A stretch of 64,000 nucleotides of DNA, taken from contig JAFPWS010000059.1 of the NCBI GenBank assembly GCA_017412705.1, positions 1 to 64,000 of the forward strand. Reading direction: 5' to 3'. The notes beneath the pieces are model-generated. The model was not told the origin of the DNA. It saw only the letters and a list, made by a program, of their open reading frames with translations, and searched no databases. Numbering within the stretch: position 1 is the first letter of the stretch; each line of letters begins with the position of its first letter. Below are positions 34,048 through 43,233 of the stretch, in pieces. The position numbers were made by a program, and so were the translations under genes. The stretch comes from Prevotella sp. (GTDB taxonomy: Bacteria; Bacteroidota; Bacteroidia; Bacteroidales; Bacteroidaceae).

Positions 34048-35206
34048 TTTGTTTGTTCTTTGCGATTAGTTTCTTAATGGTTTCGACGGATGCTGCAGTA
34101 CATAGGCCATCCTCTGGCGTGTTCATGCAGTAGTCAATCAGCTTGTCGATGGTTGAGGTAGCAACATGCATACGGGTATCGGCCGAGGCATAATAGATAA
34201 ACACCTTTCCGTCCTCGTCAGCAATCCAACCGTTGGCAAAGGCTACATTCATGACGTCGCCCAGATACTCATCGCCCTGAGGAACCAGGAAGAATCCACC
34301 CGGCTGGGCTATCACCTTCGTGGGATCCTCCAGCGAAGTCATGTACATGTAGAGCACATAGCGCAGTCCGTCGGCAGTGGCACGAACGCCATGAGCCAGG
34401 TGCAGCCAGCCCTTAGGAGTCTTAATGGGATGTGGACCCTCGCCATTCTTTACCTCAGTGATGGTGTGGTAGTGACGGGCATTGATAATCTTCTCGTCCT
34501 TGACCTCTGCATGAGTGATGTCGTCTACCAGTGCCCAGCCTATACCGCCACCGGAACCTGTATCGATGAAGCCATCCTGAGGACGGGTATAGAAAGCATA
34601 CTTGCCATTTACAAACTCAGGATGCAGCACTACGTTTCGCTGCTGGCTCTTGGTCTTCAGGTCTGGCAGACGCTCCCAGGTCTTGAGGTCCTTCGTACGG
34701 GCAATACCTGCTGTAGCGGTTGCTGCCGAAAGGTTGCCTGGCTGCGAGTCGTCATGACGCTCAGCACAGAAGACACCATAAATCCAACCATCCTCATGAG
34801 CCGTAATGCGCATGTCATAAATATTGGTGGCGGGAATCACGTCATCAGGCATCGTGATGGGTTCTTCCCAGAAACGGAAGTTGTCGACACCATTGGGACT
34901 CTCTGCCACTGCAAAGAATGACTTGCGATCAGCACCCTCAACACGTACTACCAGGCAATACTTACCTTGCCACTTGATGGCACCTGAGTTGAGCGTGGCA
35001 TTCATCATGATGCGCTGCATCAGGTAGGGATTGTCCTTCTCGTTGAAGTCATACTTCCACTCCAGCGGTGTATGCTCAGCAGTCAGTATCGGGTTTTTCC
35101 ACTTGTCATAAATACCATTGCCCCACTCCATGGGCTCGTTCTTACGCGTCAGCAGCTCCTCGTGGTGAGCTCGCAACGCCTTTACTCTTTCTTGAAAATT
35201 GCTCAT
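34040..35206 (-). CDS. GH130 beta-mannosyl-glucose phosphorylase
   Basis: This 388-aa cytoplasmic protein has the GH130_1 layout: PMEWGNGIYDKWKNPILT near 26, a beta-propeller core with the general region MMNATLNSGAIKW near 67, and conserved DTGSGGGIGWALVDD near 216. It phosphorolyses 4-O-beta-mannosyl-glucose to mannose-1-phosphate and glucose. It has no signal peptide, in line with use after import and epimerisation. Confidence 0.9.
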   Translation of the reverse strand: MSNFQERVKALRAHHEELLTRKNEPMEWGNGIYDKWKNPILTAEHTPLEWKYDFNEKDNPYLMQRIMMNATLNSGAIKWQGKYCLVVRVEGADRKSFFAVAESPNGVDNFRFWEEPITMPDDVIPATNIYDMRITAHEDGWIYGVFCAERHDDSQPGNLSAATATAGIARTKDLKTWERLPDLKTKSQQRNVVLHPEFVNGKYAFYTRPQDGFIDTGSGGGIGWALVDDITHAEVKDEKIINARHYHTITEVKNGEGPHPIKTPKGWLHLAHGVRATADGLRYVLYMYMTSLEDPTKVIAQPGGFFLVPQGDEYLGDVMNVAFANGWIADEDGKVFIYYASADTRMHVATSTIDKLIDYCMNTPEDGLCTAASVETIKKLIAKNKQNG

Positions 35207-35235
35207 TTTTTATATCCTTTTTATGTTTATTTTGA

Positions 35236-36354
35236 TTATTCTGTAATATCTTTAAGGAAAAGAATCTTCTCGTCGTTATAGAAGTCTACGAAATACTTGG
35301 CATCGGGTTTCGATGTGGAAGGTCCGAACCACTCATCCTTGTAGTTACGCCAAGTAAGCAGGTAGCAGATGGGGTATTCCTTTACAGCTGGCAGCAGGGT
35401 CGAAGTCCACCATGTAGGCTCCGTCAAGTTCTTCATGCCACACTCTGTCAGAGCCGGAATCTTACCGTGTGCCTGAGCTACTTCGCAGAGTACGCTGAGA
35501 TTCTGCTTGGTACGGGCAAGGAAGGCATCCTTCTCTTCTGGTGTCCACTGATAACCGTCAAGTCCTAACATATCTACACGGTCGTCTCCAGGATAGCGGT
35601 CAAGGAGACGTTCTGCCGTCAGATTATCCTGACAACCAGGAGAATAAGCCCAGACAAGATTGTCGAAACCATCGGCCTTCAGTTTATCCTGTAGCATATT
35701 CCAAAGGGCCTTGTACTCCTCAACGGTACAGAGCTTCTCGCCCCACCAGAACCAAGAGCCTGAATTCTCATGCCATGGGCGGAAGATAAAGGGAATCTTC
35801 TGTCCGTCTTCAGTCTTTAAGGTTGCGAGGAAGTCAGACAGACGCTGCATCCATGTCTGGAACTTCTCGTGCTGCGCTCCTCCAGGGAGGATGCTCTTGA
35901 CGACAGTTGTGTCGGTGACGTCCCAAGCTGTACCCTCAGGGAACTTCTGTCCGGCATTGCCACCACCCTCTATCGTCGTGATGGGATTGCGCGGATGCCA
36001 GCTGATGGTAATAATGCCACCACGCTTATAATGGTTGATAATCTCTTCTGTGATGCGGGTAAAGGGCACACTGTCGAGACTCTTCTCGTCGCCCATCTCA
36101 ATGCCGCCGAGCTCAAAGCCCATGACTGCGGGATAGTCACCGCAAACATTCTTCACGTCACTACTGTCCTTATCGTAGGACCAGGTCAGGCCGTAGAAGG
36201 GGTCATCCTGATGACCGTACATAATACCCTTCTTGCAAAGGGTGTCCAAACGTTCTGCCAACTGCTGACCGAATGTCTTCACTGGCTCAGCCTGCTTTGT
36301 TGCACAGGCGACCATTGTCATTGCCGCTACTGCTATTGCCAATACCTTTTTCAT
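35236..36354 (-). CDS. GH26 endo-beta-1,4-mannanase, lipoprotein
   Basis: This 372-aa protein has a lipoprotein signal (Cys17 in MVACAT) and a complete GH26 domain. The acid/base E196 is in FRPWHENSG and the nucleophile E304 in ALTECG. YGHQDDPFYG near 46 and SWHPRNP near 119 are also typical. It hydrolyses beta-mannan at the cell envelope, releasing mannobiose. It lies 29 bases before the GH130 gene. Confidence 0.93.
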   Translation of the reverse strand: MKKVLAIAVAAMTMVACATKQAEPVKTFGQQLAERLDTLCKKGIMYGHQDDPFYGLTWSYDKDSSDVKNVCGDYPAVMGFELGGIEMGDEKSLDSVPFTRITEEIINHYKRGGIITISWHPRNPITTIEGGGNAGQKFPEGTAWDVTDTTVVKSILPGGAQHEKFQTWMQRLSDFLATLKTEDGQKIPFIFRPWHENSGSWFWWGEKLCTVEEYKALWNMLQDKLKADGFDNLVWAYSPGCQDNLTAERLLDRYPGDDRVDMLGLDGYQWTPEEKDAFLARTKQNLSVLCEVAQAHGKIPALTECGMKNLTEPTWWTSTLLPAVKEYPICYLLTWRNYKDEWFGPSTSKPDAKYFVDFYNDEKILFLKDITE

Positions 36355-36365
36355 ATTACCTTAAT

Positions 36366-37664
36366 TTATTTCTTTACATTCAACTCCTTTAACAGCCATG
36401 CCACCCACTCGTCCCACTGCTCCTGGAACCAGAAATGCCATGTAGCCTGATAGGGAGAAATCTCCTTGGGACCTGTTACTATATTATAGGTTGCCCAGGC
36501 TGTTGTCGGGGGCACCACATCGTCGCAATAGCCAAACGAGAACCAACCCTTCTGTTTGTCAGTAATCAGACGGGCAAAGTTGACACCATCGTAATAGCGT
36601 GAGGTCTCTATCTTCAGCTCCTGACCTTTACCCTTATTCCAATAGAAATAATGTGGCCAGCCACAGGCAACACCCTTCAACGATGCAGTATGGTCGCAAA
36701 GCGCTGCATGCACAGCACCATAGCAAGTAACACGCTTGTCAAGACCTGCCGTTGACAGCGTCAGGAAACCTCCCTGACTGGAACCTGTCACGCCATAGTC
36801 CTTACCATTCCAGGGAGTGTACTGCTCAATATAGTCAATGGCGCGGATACAACCCAGCACCACTCGTTTGTAATAACTGTCGTCACGATTGTCCATACCC
36901 CAGTTCCAATAGTTCATCAAGGCGCCATTGAAGACATCGTCGTACACTTTTTGATCCATGGTAACAGAAATACCGTGAATGCCAATCTCCAGGGTAATTA
37001 CTCCCTGCGAAGCCGTCCACACATCGCCCCCATAGGGACGTACGCCAGCACCGGGAACGCGCAGCAAGGCGGGATACTTTCCCTCTTTCACCGGTACACA
37101 GAGGATGCCGTAAGTACGATAGTTCCACTGCACATTCTGGAACGACACCTCATAAACATTCACGTCCTTGGTGCAACGCTCTGGCAACAGGCGCTTCGTA
37201 GGATTCAGGTCTACCTTACGCGCTTCCTTAATGGCATTCTGCCAATAGTCATTGAAGTCCTTTGGCATCACCGTCGTGGGCTGAAGTTTCTCTGGAGAGA
37301 AGGCTGCCGCACAGGCACCTTTATATTCCTTGCCGCCGACATATGCTTTCACATCAACACGATAGAAACCCGGTGTTGTCATCTTGCCCTTCAGCGTCAA
37401 AGTTCCGTCTTTCAGTACTACTCCCTTCTTTTTCACATCCTGATACATCTCAGGACCTGCCTTGTAATCAACCATTACATTATCAAGCAAAGTATTCGAC
37501 TTGGTCACACTGACCTTAAAGGTAGCAGTCTGTCCCACTTCGTAACGCCAGTCCTGGTGGTCTGGAACCACCGTAACCTGAATATTATTACCTCGTATTT
37601 GTGCGCTAATGGGAAGCATTCCCGTCAGCACCAACAACAAGAAAAGGAGTCTTGTATGTTTCAT
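36366..37664 (-). CDS. CE7-family acetyl esterase (acetyl xylan esterase-like), secreted
   Basis: This 432-aa protein has a signal peptide (residues 1-22), a beta-sandwich N-terminal half (about 25-130) and an alpha/beta-hydrolase domain. The nucleophile is Ser near 296 in GSSQGG, with an Asp in GYCDDVVPP and a His in TWHFWF. CE7 enzymes deacetylate acetylated sugars or oligosaccharides; here it probably deacetylates mannan or its breakdown products. It is the first gene of the operon, with a promoter at 37705-37712. Confidence 0.88.
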   Translation of the reverse strand: MKHTRLLFLLLVLTGMLPISAQIRGNNIQVTVVPDHQDWRYEVGQTATFKVSVTKSNTLLDNVMVDYKAGPEMYQDVKKKGVVLKDGTLTLKGKMTTPGFYRVDVKAYVGGKEYKGACAAAFSPEKLQPTTVMPKDFNDYWQNAIKEARKVDLNPTKRLLPERCTKDVNVYEVSFQNVQWNYRTYGILCVPVKEGKYPALLRVPGAGVRPYGGDVWTASQGVITLEIGIHGISVTMDQKVYDDVFNGALMNYWNWGMDNRDDSYYKRVVLGCIRAIDYIEQYTPWNGKDYGVTGSSQGGFLTLSTAGLDKRVTCYGAVHAALCDHTASLKGVACGWPHYFYWNKGKGQELKIETSRYYDGVNFARLITDKQKGWFSFGYCDDVVPPTTAWATYNIVTGPKEISPYQATWHFWFQEQWDEWVAWLLKELNVKK

Positions 37665-37704
37665 TGTTCCTGGTTTTTAGTTGCATTATTTATAAAGTTC
37701 GATG

Positions 37705-37846
37705 CAAAGTTACTACTATTTTTTGAATAATTACAATACTCTCATGATAATCTTCCACACTTTTCTTCAATTTATCCTTTAAAAAAACTTAAAAGCAAAA
37801 AAGTACACGTCAAATTTGCACAGGTATTTAAAAATATATACCTTTG
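37705..37846. promoter_or_regulatory. Divergent promoters of the mannan operon and the RidA-like operon
   Basis: The minus-strand -7 box TAACTTTG (37712-37705), with TTG 21 bases upstream, drives the mannan operon. The plus-strand -7 box TACCTTTG (37839-37846), with TTG 20 bases upstream at 37816-37818, drives the gene at 37860. No operator was recognised between them. Confidence 0.7.
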
Positions 37847-37859
37847 CAGCAAAAATACG

Positions 37860-38876
37860 ATGGACAACTATACAATACTGAAACCATTGTCAAAAGACAT
37901 CTTTGACAAAAGGCTCATCGAATTAGAGACACTTGTACGTGAATACCTTCAGGCTGAAAGCCTTGAAGGCAGGACGTTGCAGTGGTGCAAAATCTTTCTC
38001 AGCGATGCCCAAAACCAATACACACAACTAATCGAGTCAGACCTCTACCAAGACATTGTTTCCACATATGCCTCAACCATCGTGGAACAGGCACCTGCTG
38101 ACGGAAGTAAGATTGCCATGCTAATCAAGACCAGTACAGAGCCTGCTCCCTACATCTTCCAGAGCATGAGACTGACGGAGGGTGAAACACGTGGCACCAG
38201 TTCCTATCTGCAGACGATGATGCTTTTTGAGAAATATGTCAGATGGCTGAAAGAGCAAGGGCTCAGGCTGGACACACATTGTGTCAGGACCTGGATATAC
38301 GTCAATGACATCGACAACAACTATGCCGGTGCCGTCAAAGCCCGCAATGACATCTTTCGTCAACACGGCCTGACCATCGATACGCATTTCATTGCCAGCA
38401 CAGGCATCGGCGGTGCCTCTCATATCCAGTCTGCCCAGGTGGCGATAGACTTCCTGACCTATCCCAACATTGAGGAAAGCAATAAGACCTATCTCAAGGC
38501 GCTGGACCACCTGAATCCGACACACGAGTATGGTGTTGCCTTCGAGAGAGGCACCAAGCTGTCTTTGGCAGACAAGACCATATTCTATATCTCTGGCACA
38601 GCATCCATCGACCGTCATGGACATGTCATCTATCTGCGAGATATCGGTCGTCAGGCTAAGCGTCTGTTAGAGAACATCGGTGCCCTGCTGAAGGACGGAA
38701 ACGCCACCATGGAGGACATCAAATACTTCATCGTCTACCTGCGTGACACTTCCGACTACGAGCAGATAGAGAGCTTCATGCAACAGAATTATCCCCATAT
38801 TCCCCATGTCATAGTCCGTGCCAAGGTATGCCGCCCGGAATGGCTGGTGGAGATGGAATGTTTAGCGCAACAATGA
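37860..38876 (+). CDS. RidA/chorismatase-like protein
   Basis: This 338-aa protein has the RidA/YjgF fold in its C-terminal half (SGTASIDRHGHVIYLRDIG near 242, VYLRDTSDY near 286). A second related domain precedes it, as in chorismatase-type enzymes (FkbO/XanB2-like). THCVRTWIYVNDIDNNY near 138 is typical of that group. Chorismate hydrolysis is possible but not proven. Its stop overlaps the next start (ATGA), so it is coupled to the membrane/haem-propeller pair. Confidence 0.75.
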   Translation: MDNYTILKPLSKDIFDKRLIELETLVREYLQAESLEGRTLQWCKIFLSDAQNQYTQLIESDLYQDIVSTYASTIVEQAPADGSKIAMLIKTSTEPAPYIFQSMRLTEGETRGTSSYLQTMMLFEKYVRWLKEQGLRLDTHCVRTWIYVNDIDNNYAGAVKARNDIFRQHGLTIDTHFIASTGIGGASHIQSAQVAIDFLTYPNIEESNKTYLKALDHLNPTHEYGVAFERGTKLSLADKTIFYISGTASIDRHGHVIYLRDIGRQAKRLLENIGALLKDGNATMEDIKYFIVYLRDTSDYEQIESFMQQNYPHIPHVIVRAKVCRPEWLVEMECLAQQ

Positions 38877-40279
38877 GACTTGGGATTCGACCGAAGGGCA
38901 TTCAATGGATATTGGCAGGAATATGGGCCATTGCCTGTTTTTCCTTCTTTCAGTGGTGCTATCCTTATCATTTCTTTTATAAGGAACAGAACCAGTTGTT
39001 CCTATGGTCAGGGGACTACCTCGCCACCTACTTTGACCAGCCTGCATGGCTGGCCTGCCTGATTGGCGACTTCCTCACACAATTCTACTATTACCTTTAT
39101 GCAGGTGCCACTATTCTGACACTCTCCCTACTCTTATTAATAGGAGTAACCTATGCCACGCTAAGACTGCTGGGCATGAACAGATGGCTGGCAATAGGGG
39201 TTGCCCTCGCGCTTGCCACGCTGGAAGCCGTCTTCCATCTCCGTTATGATTTCAAGCTCTCGTCCACCTTCGCACTCATCGGATGGCTGACCATCCTTTT
39301 AGTTGTCATAAAGGCTGTGCCTTGGCGTCGTTGGTGGACATACGCCCTTGCCTTGCTGGTGGCGCTCCCCCTGGCCTATTGGATGTTCGGCTACCAGGTC
39401 GTAGGACGCATCAGCTCCCCCAGCTGGTATTTAGAGAAACAACTGGCCGTTGACAGTGAATACTATTTTGGCAATTGGGAGAAGGTTGTCACATTAGTTG
39501 AGAGCGAGGCGCAGCCTACGCCGGAAATGCTTTTCTTCTACAACCTTGTCAAGGCCCAGCAGGGACAGCTGCCTGATGTACTGCTAAAGTACACACCTAA
39601 CGAAATGGGTACCTTTTATAAGATAGGTCCCGGCACGCCCATGCTAACCATCAGGAACATGAACGAGCTGTACTTTGCCCTGGGCGACATGACCTTCACG
39701 GAGCGGGCAGCCATGATGGCCTGCGTCTTCTCGCCCGACAACCGCAACAGCCGCATGATACGCCGTCTGGCAGAGTGTGCCATTATCAGTGGCGACACCT
39801 TGGCCAGCCGTAAGTTCTTAGGGCTGCTGGAGAAGACTTTTGTCTGGCATGACTGGGCTCGTCTGGCTCCACAGGCTGAACGTTATCGCAACAAGGCTCT
39901 TTTCAACAATCAGCAAGACACCCTATCGCTGTCAGACAACGCCCATTTCATCATGATGCAGCTGCTTGACTCCAACCCCCAGAACGAGACCGCGCTCGAC
40001 TATATTCTGTGCAGCAACCTGTTGCTGAAGGACATAACGAACTTCAAGCGCGACTATGACCGCTACTGCTCAGACCGCCCCCGACTGAAGAAACTCTACC
40101 AGGAGGCACTCTGCATCTGGCTTGCCGGCAGTCAGGCCTCCCAGGAAGAGTGGCAGCACTACATCAAGAGAAATGACATTCTCCAGCAGTTCATGCAGTA
40201 TAACCGGCAACGCGGAAGCAAGTCATTCCGTGACACCTACTGGTACTATTTTGACAAGATAAAAGCACCACAGCCATGA
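38873..40279 (+). CDS. Polytopic membrane protein with helical C-terminal domain (copy 1)
   Basis: This protein of 468 aa has about six membrane helices in residues 12-200, starting with QWILAGIWAIACFSFFQW. The pattern YPYHFFYKEQNQLFLWSGDY near 31 and the following helices are shared with the copies at 43234 and 46990. The C-terminal 260 residues are soluble and look like TPR/Sel1-type helices (NPQNETALDYILCSNLLLKD). It resembles the DUF6057-type group. It overlaps the RidA-like gene (ATGA) and the following propeller gene. An ORF start 45 bases upstream was not used. Confidence 0.75.
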   Translation: MRLGIRPKGIQWILAGIWAIACFSFFQWCYPYHFFYKEQNQLFLWSGDYLATYFDQPAWLACLIGDFLTQFYYYLYAGATILTLSLLLLIGVTYATLRLLGMNRWLAIGVALALATLEAVFHLRYDFKLSSTFALIGWLTILLVVIKAVPWRRWWTYALALLVALPLAYWMFGYQVVGRISSPSWYLEKQLAVDSEYYFGNWEKVVTLVESEAQPTPEMLFFYNLVKAQQGQLPDVLLKYTPNEMGTFYKIGPGTPMLTIRNMNELYFALGDMTFTERAAMMACVFSPDNRNSRMIRRLAECAIISGDTLASRKFLGLLEKTFVWHDWARLAPQAERYRNKALFNNQQDTLSLSDNAHFIMMQLLDSNPQNETALDYILCSNLLLKDITNFKRDYDRYCSDRPRLKKLYQEALCIWLAGSQASQEEWQHYIKRNDILQQFMQYNRQRGSKSFRDTYWYYFDKIKAPQP

Positions 40280-41718
40280 AGAAATTCCTGCTTTTATATA
40301 TCCTCATCCTATCCCTGTTCGCCTGCGCCCCTACGCCACAAGACGTAAGGCAAAGCGACGAGCTGCCTCCTATCTACCCAGACTATTGTGATGTGACGAT
40401 ACCAGCCAACATCTGTCCCCTGAATTTCCTTGTCCGCGACGACATCGAGGCCATACAGGTCAAGGCAGGCGACATTACTGTCAATAAGCGCGGCAACGAG
40501 GTGACCTTCGACGAGGATGAATGGCGCGAGCTGGTGGCTAAGAATGAAGATATCACAGTTACGGTAACCACCTTAAAGAATGGAGAATGGACGGCATACC
40601 GCTCCTTCCACTGGCAAGTGGTGAAAGACTTGCTTGACCCATACCTGACCTACCGACTGATAGAGCCTGACTACGAGATATGGAACCGTCTGCAAATCAA
40701 GCAACGCTGCATTGAGAACTTTGACGAGGAAGCCCTCTGCGACTACCGACATGCGGACAACCAATGCATGAACTGCCATACCACAGGCAGTCAGGACCCC
40801 AACCTCTCTATGCTGTATGTCCGCGGAGCCAACGGAGGCGCCATCCTCAACCAGCATGGGCAGCTGCGCAAGCTGGCCATCAAGACCCAAGACATGATTA
40901 GCGGCTCCGTCTATTTCGGATTCTCGCCTTCAGGGCGCTATATCGCTTTCTCCACTAATATCATTATCCCTGGTTTCCACTCCAAGGCAGGCAAGCGCCT
41001 GGAAGTCTTTGACTCCAAGTCTGACGTCTACGTAGCTGACCTGAAGGAGAACCGTATCATCCGCTCACCATTGCTCAGCGACAGCACTGTCTTTGAGACC
41101 TTCCCCACCTTCTCACCTGACGGGAAATACATTTACTACTGTGCTGCCGACAACGTCAAGCTGCCCCAAGAGCTGAAGCAGCTGCAATATGCCTTGGTGC
41201 GTATTCCCTTCAACGAGAAAGACGGTAGCATAGGCACCCAGGCAGACACCCTTCTCGCAGCTCAGCCCGTTTCCGCCAATGCCAAGTCGTCCGTCTGTCA
41301 TCCCCGCATCTCTCCTGACGGGAGCCGTCTGCTCTATACCGTGCAGGATTATGGCACATTCCCCATCTGGCATCAGGAGTCTGACCTGCGCCTGATGGAC
41401 TTGAAGACAGGAACAGTTGATACGCTGGCTCTTGTCAACAGCCAGAAGAGCGACACATACCATTCATGGTCCAGCAACAGCAGGTGGTTTGTCTTCGCCT
41501 CCAAGCGTGACGACGGTCTCTATGGAAAACCCTATTTCTGCTATGTTGACCGTCAGGGCAAGGCACACAAGCCTTTCTGCCTGCCCCAGAAGTCACCGAC
41601 CTTCTATGACAACACACTCAAATCGTTCAACACACCAGAACTGTCGAAAGGTAAGCTTCCCTTCGATGCCAGGGATGTGGAACAAGCCTTAAAATTAGAG
41701 GCAGAACCCTTCCGATAA
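40276..41718 (+). CDS. Haem-motif/PD40 beta-propeller lipoprotein (copy 1)
   Basis: This 480-aa protein has a lipoprotein signal (Cys17 in LFACAP), a conserved SDELPPIYPDY block and an N-terminal beta domain (about 30-120). A single CxxCH haem-attachment motif follows (C164, CMNCH), then a WD40/PD40-like propeller with repeated FSPSGRYIAFS, FSPDGKYIYYC, ISPDGSRLLYT and WSSNSRWFVFA blocks. The CxxCH indicates a c-type cytochrome, so haem would be attached in the periplasm. Two paralogues (41725, 45524) share all of these features. Confidence 0.8.
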   Translation: MKKFLLLYILILSLFACAPTPQDVRQSDELPPIYPDYCDVTIPANICPLNFLVRDDIEAIQVKAGDITVNKRGNEVTFDEDEWRELVAKNEDITVTVTTLKNGEWTAYRSFHWQVVKDLLDPYLTYRLIEPDYEIWNRLQIKQRCIENFDEEALCDYRHADNQCMNCHTTGSQDPNLSMLYVRGANGGAILNQHGQLRKLAIKTQDMISGSVYFGFSPSGRYIAFSTNIIIPGFHSKAGKRLEVFDSKSDVYVADLKENRIIRSPLLSDSTVFETFPTFSPDGKYIYYCAADNVKLPQELKQLQYALVRIPFNEKDGSIGTQADTLLAAQPVSANAKSSVCHPRISPDGSRLLYTVQDYGTFPIWHQESDLRLMDLKTGTVDTLALVNSQKSDTYHSWSSNSRWFVFASKRDDGLYGKPYFCYVDRQGKAHKPFCLPQKSPTFYDNTLKSFNTPELSKGKLPFDARDVEQALKLEAEPFR

Positions 41719-41724
41719 GATTCT

Positions 41725-43230
41725 CTACTGTCTTGCTTTGGTTTCCAGCCGGCTGTCGCCCATAATCTCCTTGGCAGCAGCATGCGCGTCGAAGTCTACC
41801 TTGCGCTGGGTAAAGTCCGGGGTATTGAAGGAATAGAGGCTACGCTCATCATACTTCTTGGGGTTGCGCTGAGGCAGCATGAAAGGCTTGGAGCATTGTC
41901 CCTTGTCATCGATGCAGGCCAGATAGAGACGGCTGTAGAGTCCGTCGTCGCGACGCGATGTGAAGACCACCCAATGACTGTTTACATTCCAGTTATGATA
42001 GCTGTCGGCCCTGGGACTGTTCATCTCCTTCAACTCCCTGGCCTCCCCTGTGTCCAGGTCTAACAACCACTGGTCGCTTTCCTCATGCCAAATAGAGAAA
42101 TAGCCATAGTCTGTCAAGGTAAACAAGATGTACTTGCCATCGTACGAAGGCCGGGGCCATGTCAGGCTTTTTCCCATTGCCACCGCATTGAACAGCGTAT
42201 CCGCCTGCTGGCCAAATACACCCTTCTCGGCATCGAAGGCAATACGGCAGAGATTGTATTTCTCATCCTTATAGTGGGCAGGATACTCCTGTTGCTTGCA
42301 GGTCATATAATAGAGGTACTTGCCATCGGGCGAGAACACCGGGGAGTTCTCCGACCAGTCCTTCGTCATCAGCAGGGAGTCTGTCAGGATTTCCCTGGAT
42401 ACAGGGTTATACACAAACACATCCGATGAAAGGTCAAACACCTCTATGCGCTCGTCTTTGACGACGTGGAATCCCTGACGGGTCTGGTTGGTGGAAAACG
42501 CACAGTATTTACCTGTCGGATGCCAATAGGGATAGACCATTGAGCCACCCAACAAATCACTCTTGGCTTTTAGCCATTCTCGCTTTCCATTCATCTGCAC
42601 CATCGTAGCACCATGAGCTCCTCTCACATGAAAGACAAAACGGTCCGGATTCGTGCGATTCGACATGTGGCAGTTGACGCACTGGCCTGGAATCTGCGTA
42701 TTATCAATGATTGCCGACTCCTCGAAAGTAGCCAGCTCGCGCTGAAATATTCCCATATGGCTATACACCTCGTAGCCTGGAGCAATACGGCGGTAGGTCA
42801 GTCCCCATTCATCGAGGGCATAGTTGCTCACCATTATCTTGAAGTCCTGGTACTGTGTCCACTGACCAGCCTTCAACACGCAAACGGTATAAGTCAGCTC
42901 ACCGCCTTTGTTCTGCGCCAGCAACTGATGCCACTCATCGATGTCGAAGTCAGCCCACTCGCCCTGAACATGCATGGTGCCACCCTTGCTACCCTTCACA
43001 TTCACGTCGACAGCCTCCGCATTCTCGTCTTGCACGCTGAAATTCAAGGGAGCTATCCCTACAGGAATGGTAACCCCGACATAGTCAGGGTATAACTTGG
43101 GCAACTGGTCTGACTTCTTCACATCCGTCGGATTTGAAGAGCAACCTGTCAGAACTACTATGAGTAGAAATACTATAGATACCAGAGAGCTGTGCATGAC
43201 ATTGTTCATTTCTTCATTTACATTTCTCAT
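41725..43230 (-). CDS. Haem-motif/PD40 beta-propeller lipoprotein (copy 2)
   Basis: This 501-aa paralogue of the 40276 protein has a lipobox (LTGCSS near residue 30), KKSDQLPKLYPDY, a CxxCH near 184 (CVNCH) and the propeller repeats (FSPDGKYLYYM, WNVNSHWVVFTSRRDDG). Start choice is uncertain: in-frame ATGs at 43230, 43209 and 43197 are all possible; 43230 keeps an arginine in the signal peptide. It lies 3 bases after the membrane-protein copy 2 stop and ends 6 bases from the convergent copy 1. Confidence 0.8.
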   Translation of the reverse strand: MRNVNEEMNNVMHSSLVSIVFLLIVVLTGCSSNPTDVKKSDQLPKLYPDYVGVTIPVGIAPLNFSVQDENAEAVDVNVKGSKGGTMHVQGEWADFDIDEWHQLLAQNKGGELTYTVCVLKAGQWTQYQDFKIMVSNYALDEWGLTYRRIAPGYEVYSHMGIFQRELATFEESAIIDNTQIPGQCVNCHMSNRTNPDRFVFHVRGAHGATMVQMNGKREWLKAKSDLLGGSMVYPYWHPTGKYCAFSTNQTRQGFHVVKDERIEVFDLSSDVFVYNPVSREILTDSLLMTKDWSENSPVFSPDGKYLYYMTCKQQEYPAHYKDEKYNLCRIAFDAEKGVFGQQADTLFNAVAMGKSLTWPRPSYDGKYILFTLTDYGYFSIWHEESDQWLLDLDTGEARELKEMNSPRADSYHNWNVNSHWVVFTSRRDDGLYSRLYLACIDDKGQCSKPFMLPQRNPKKYDERSLYSFNTPDFTQRKVDFDAHAAAKEIMGDSRLETKARQ

Positions 43231-43233
43231 TTA

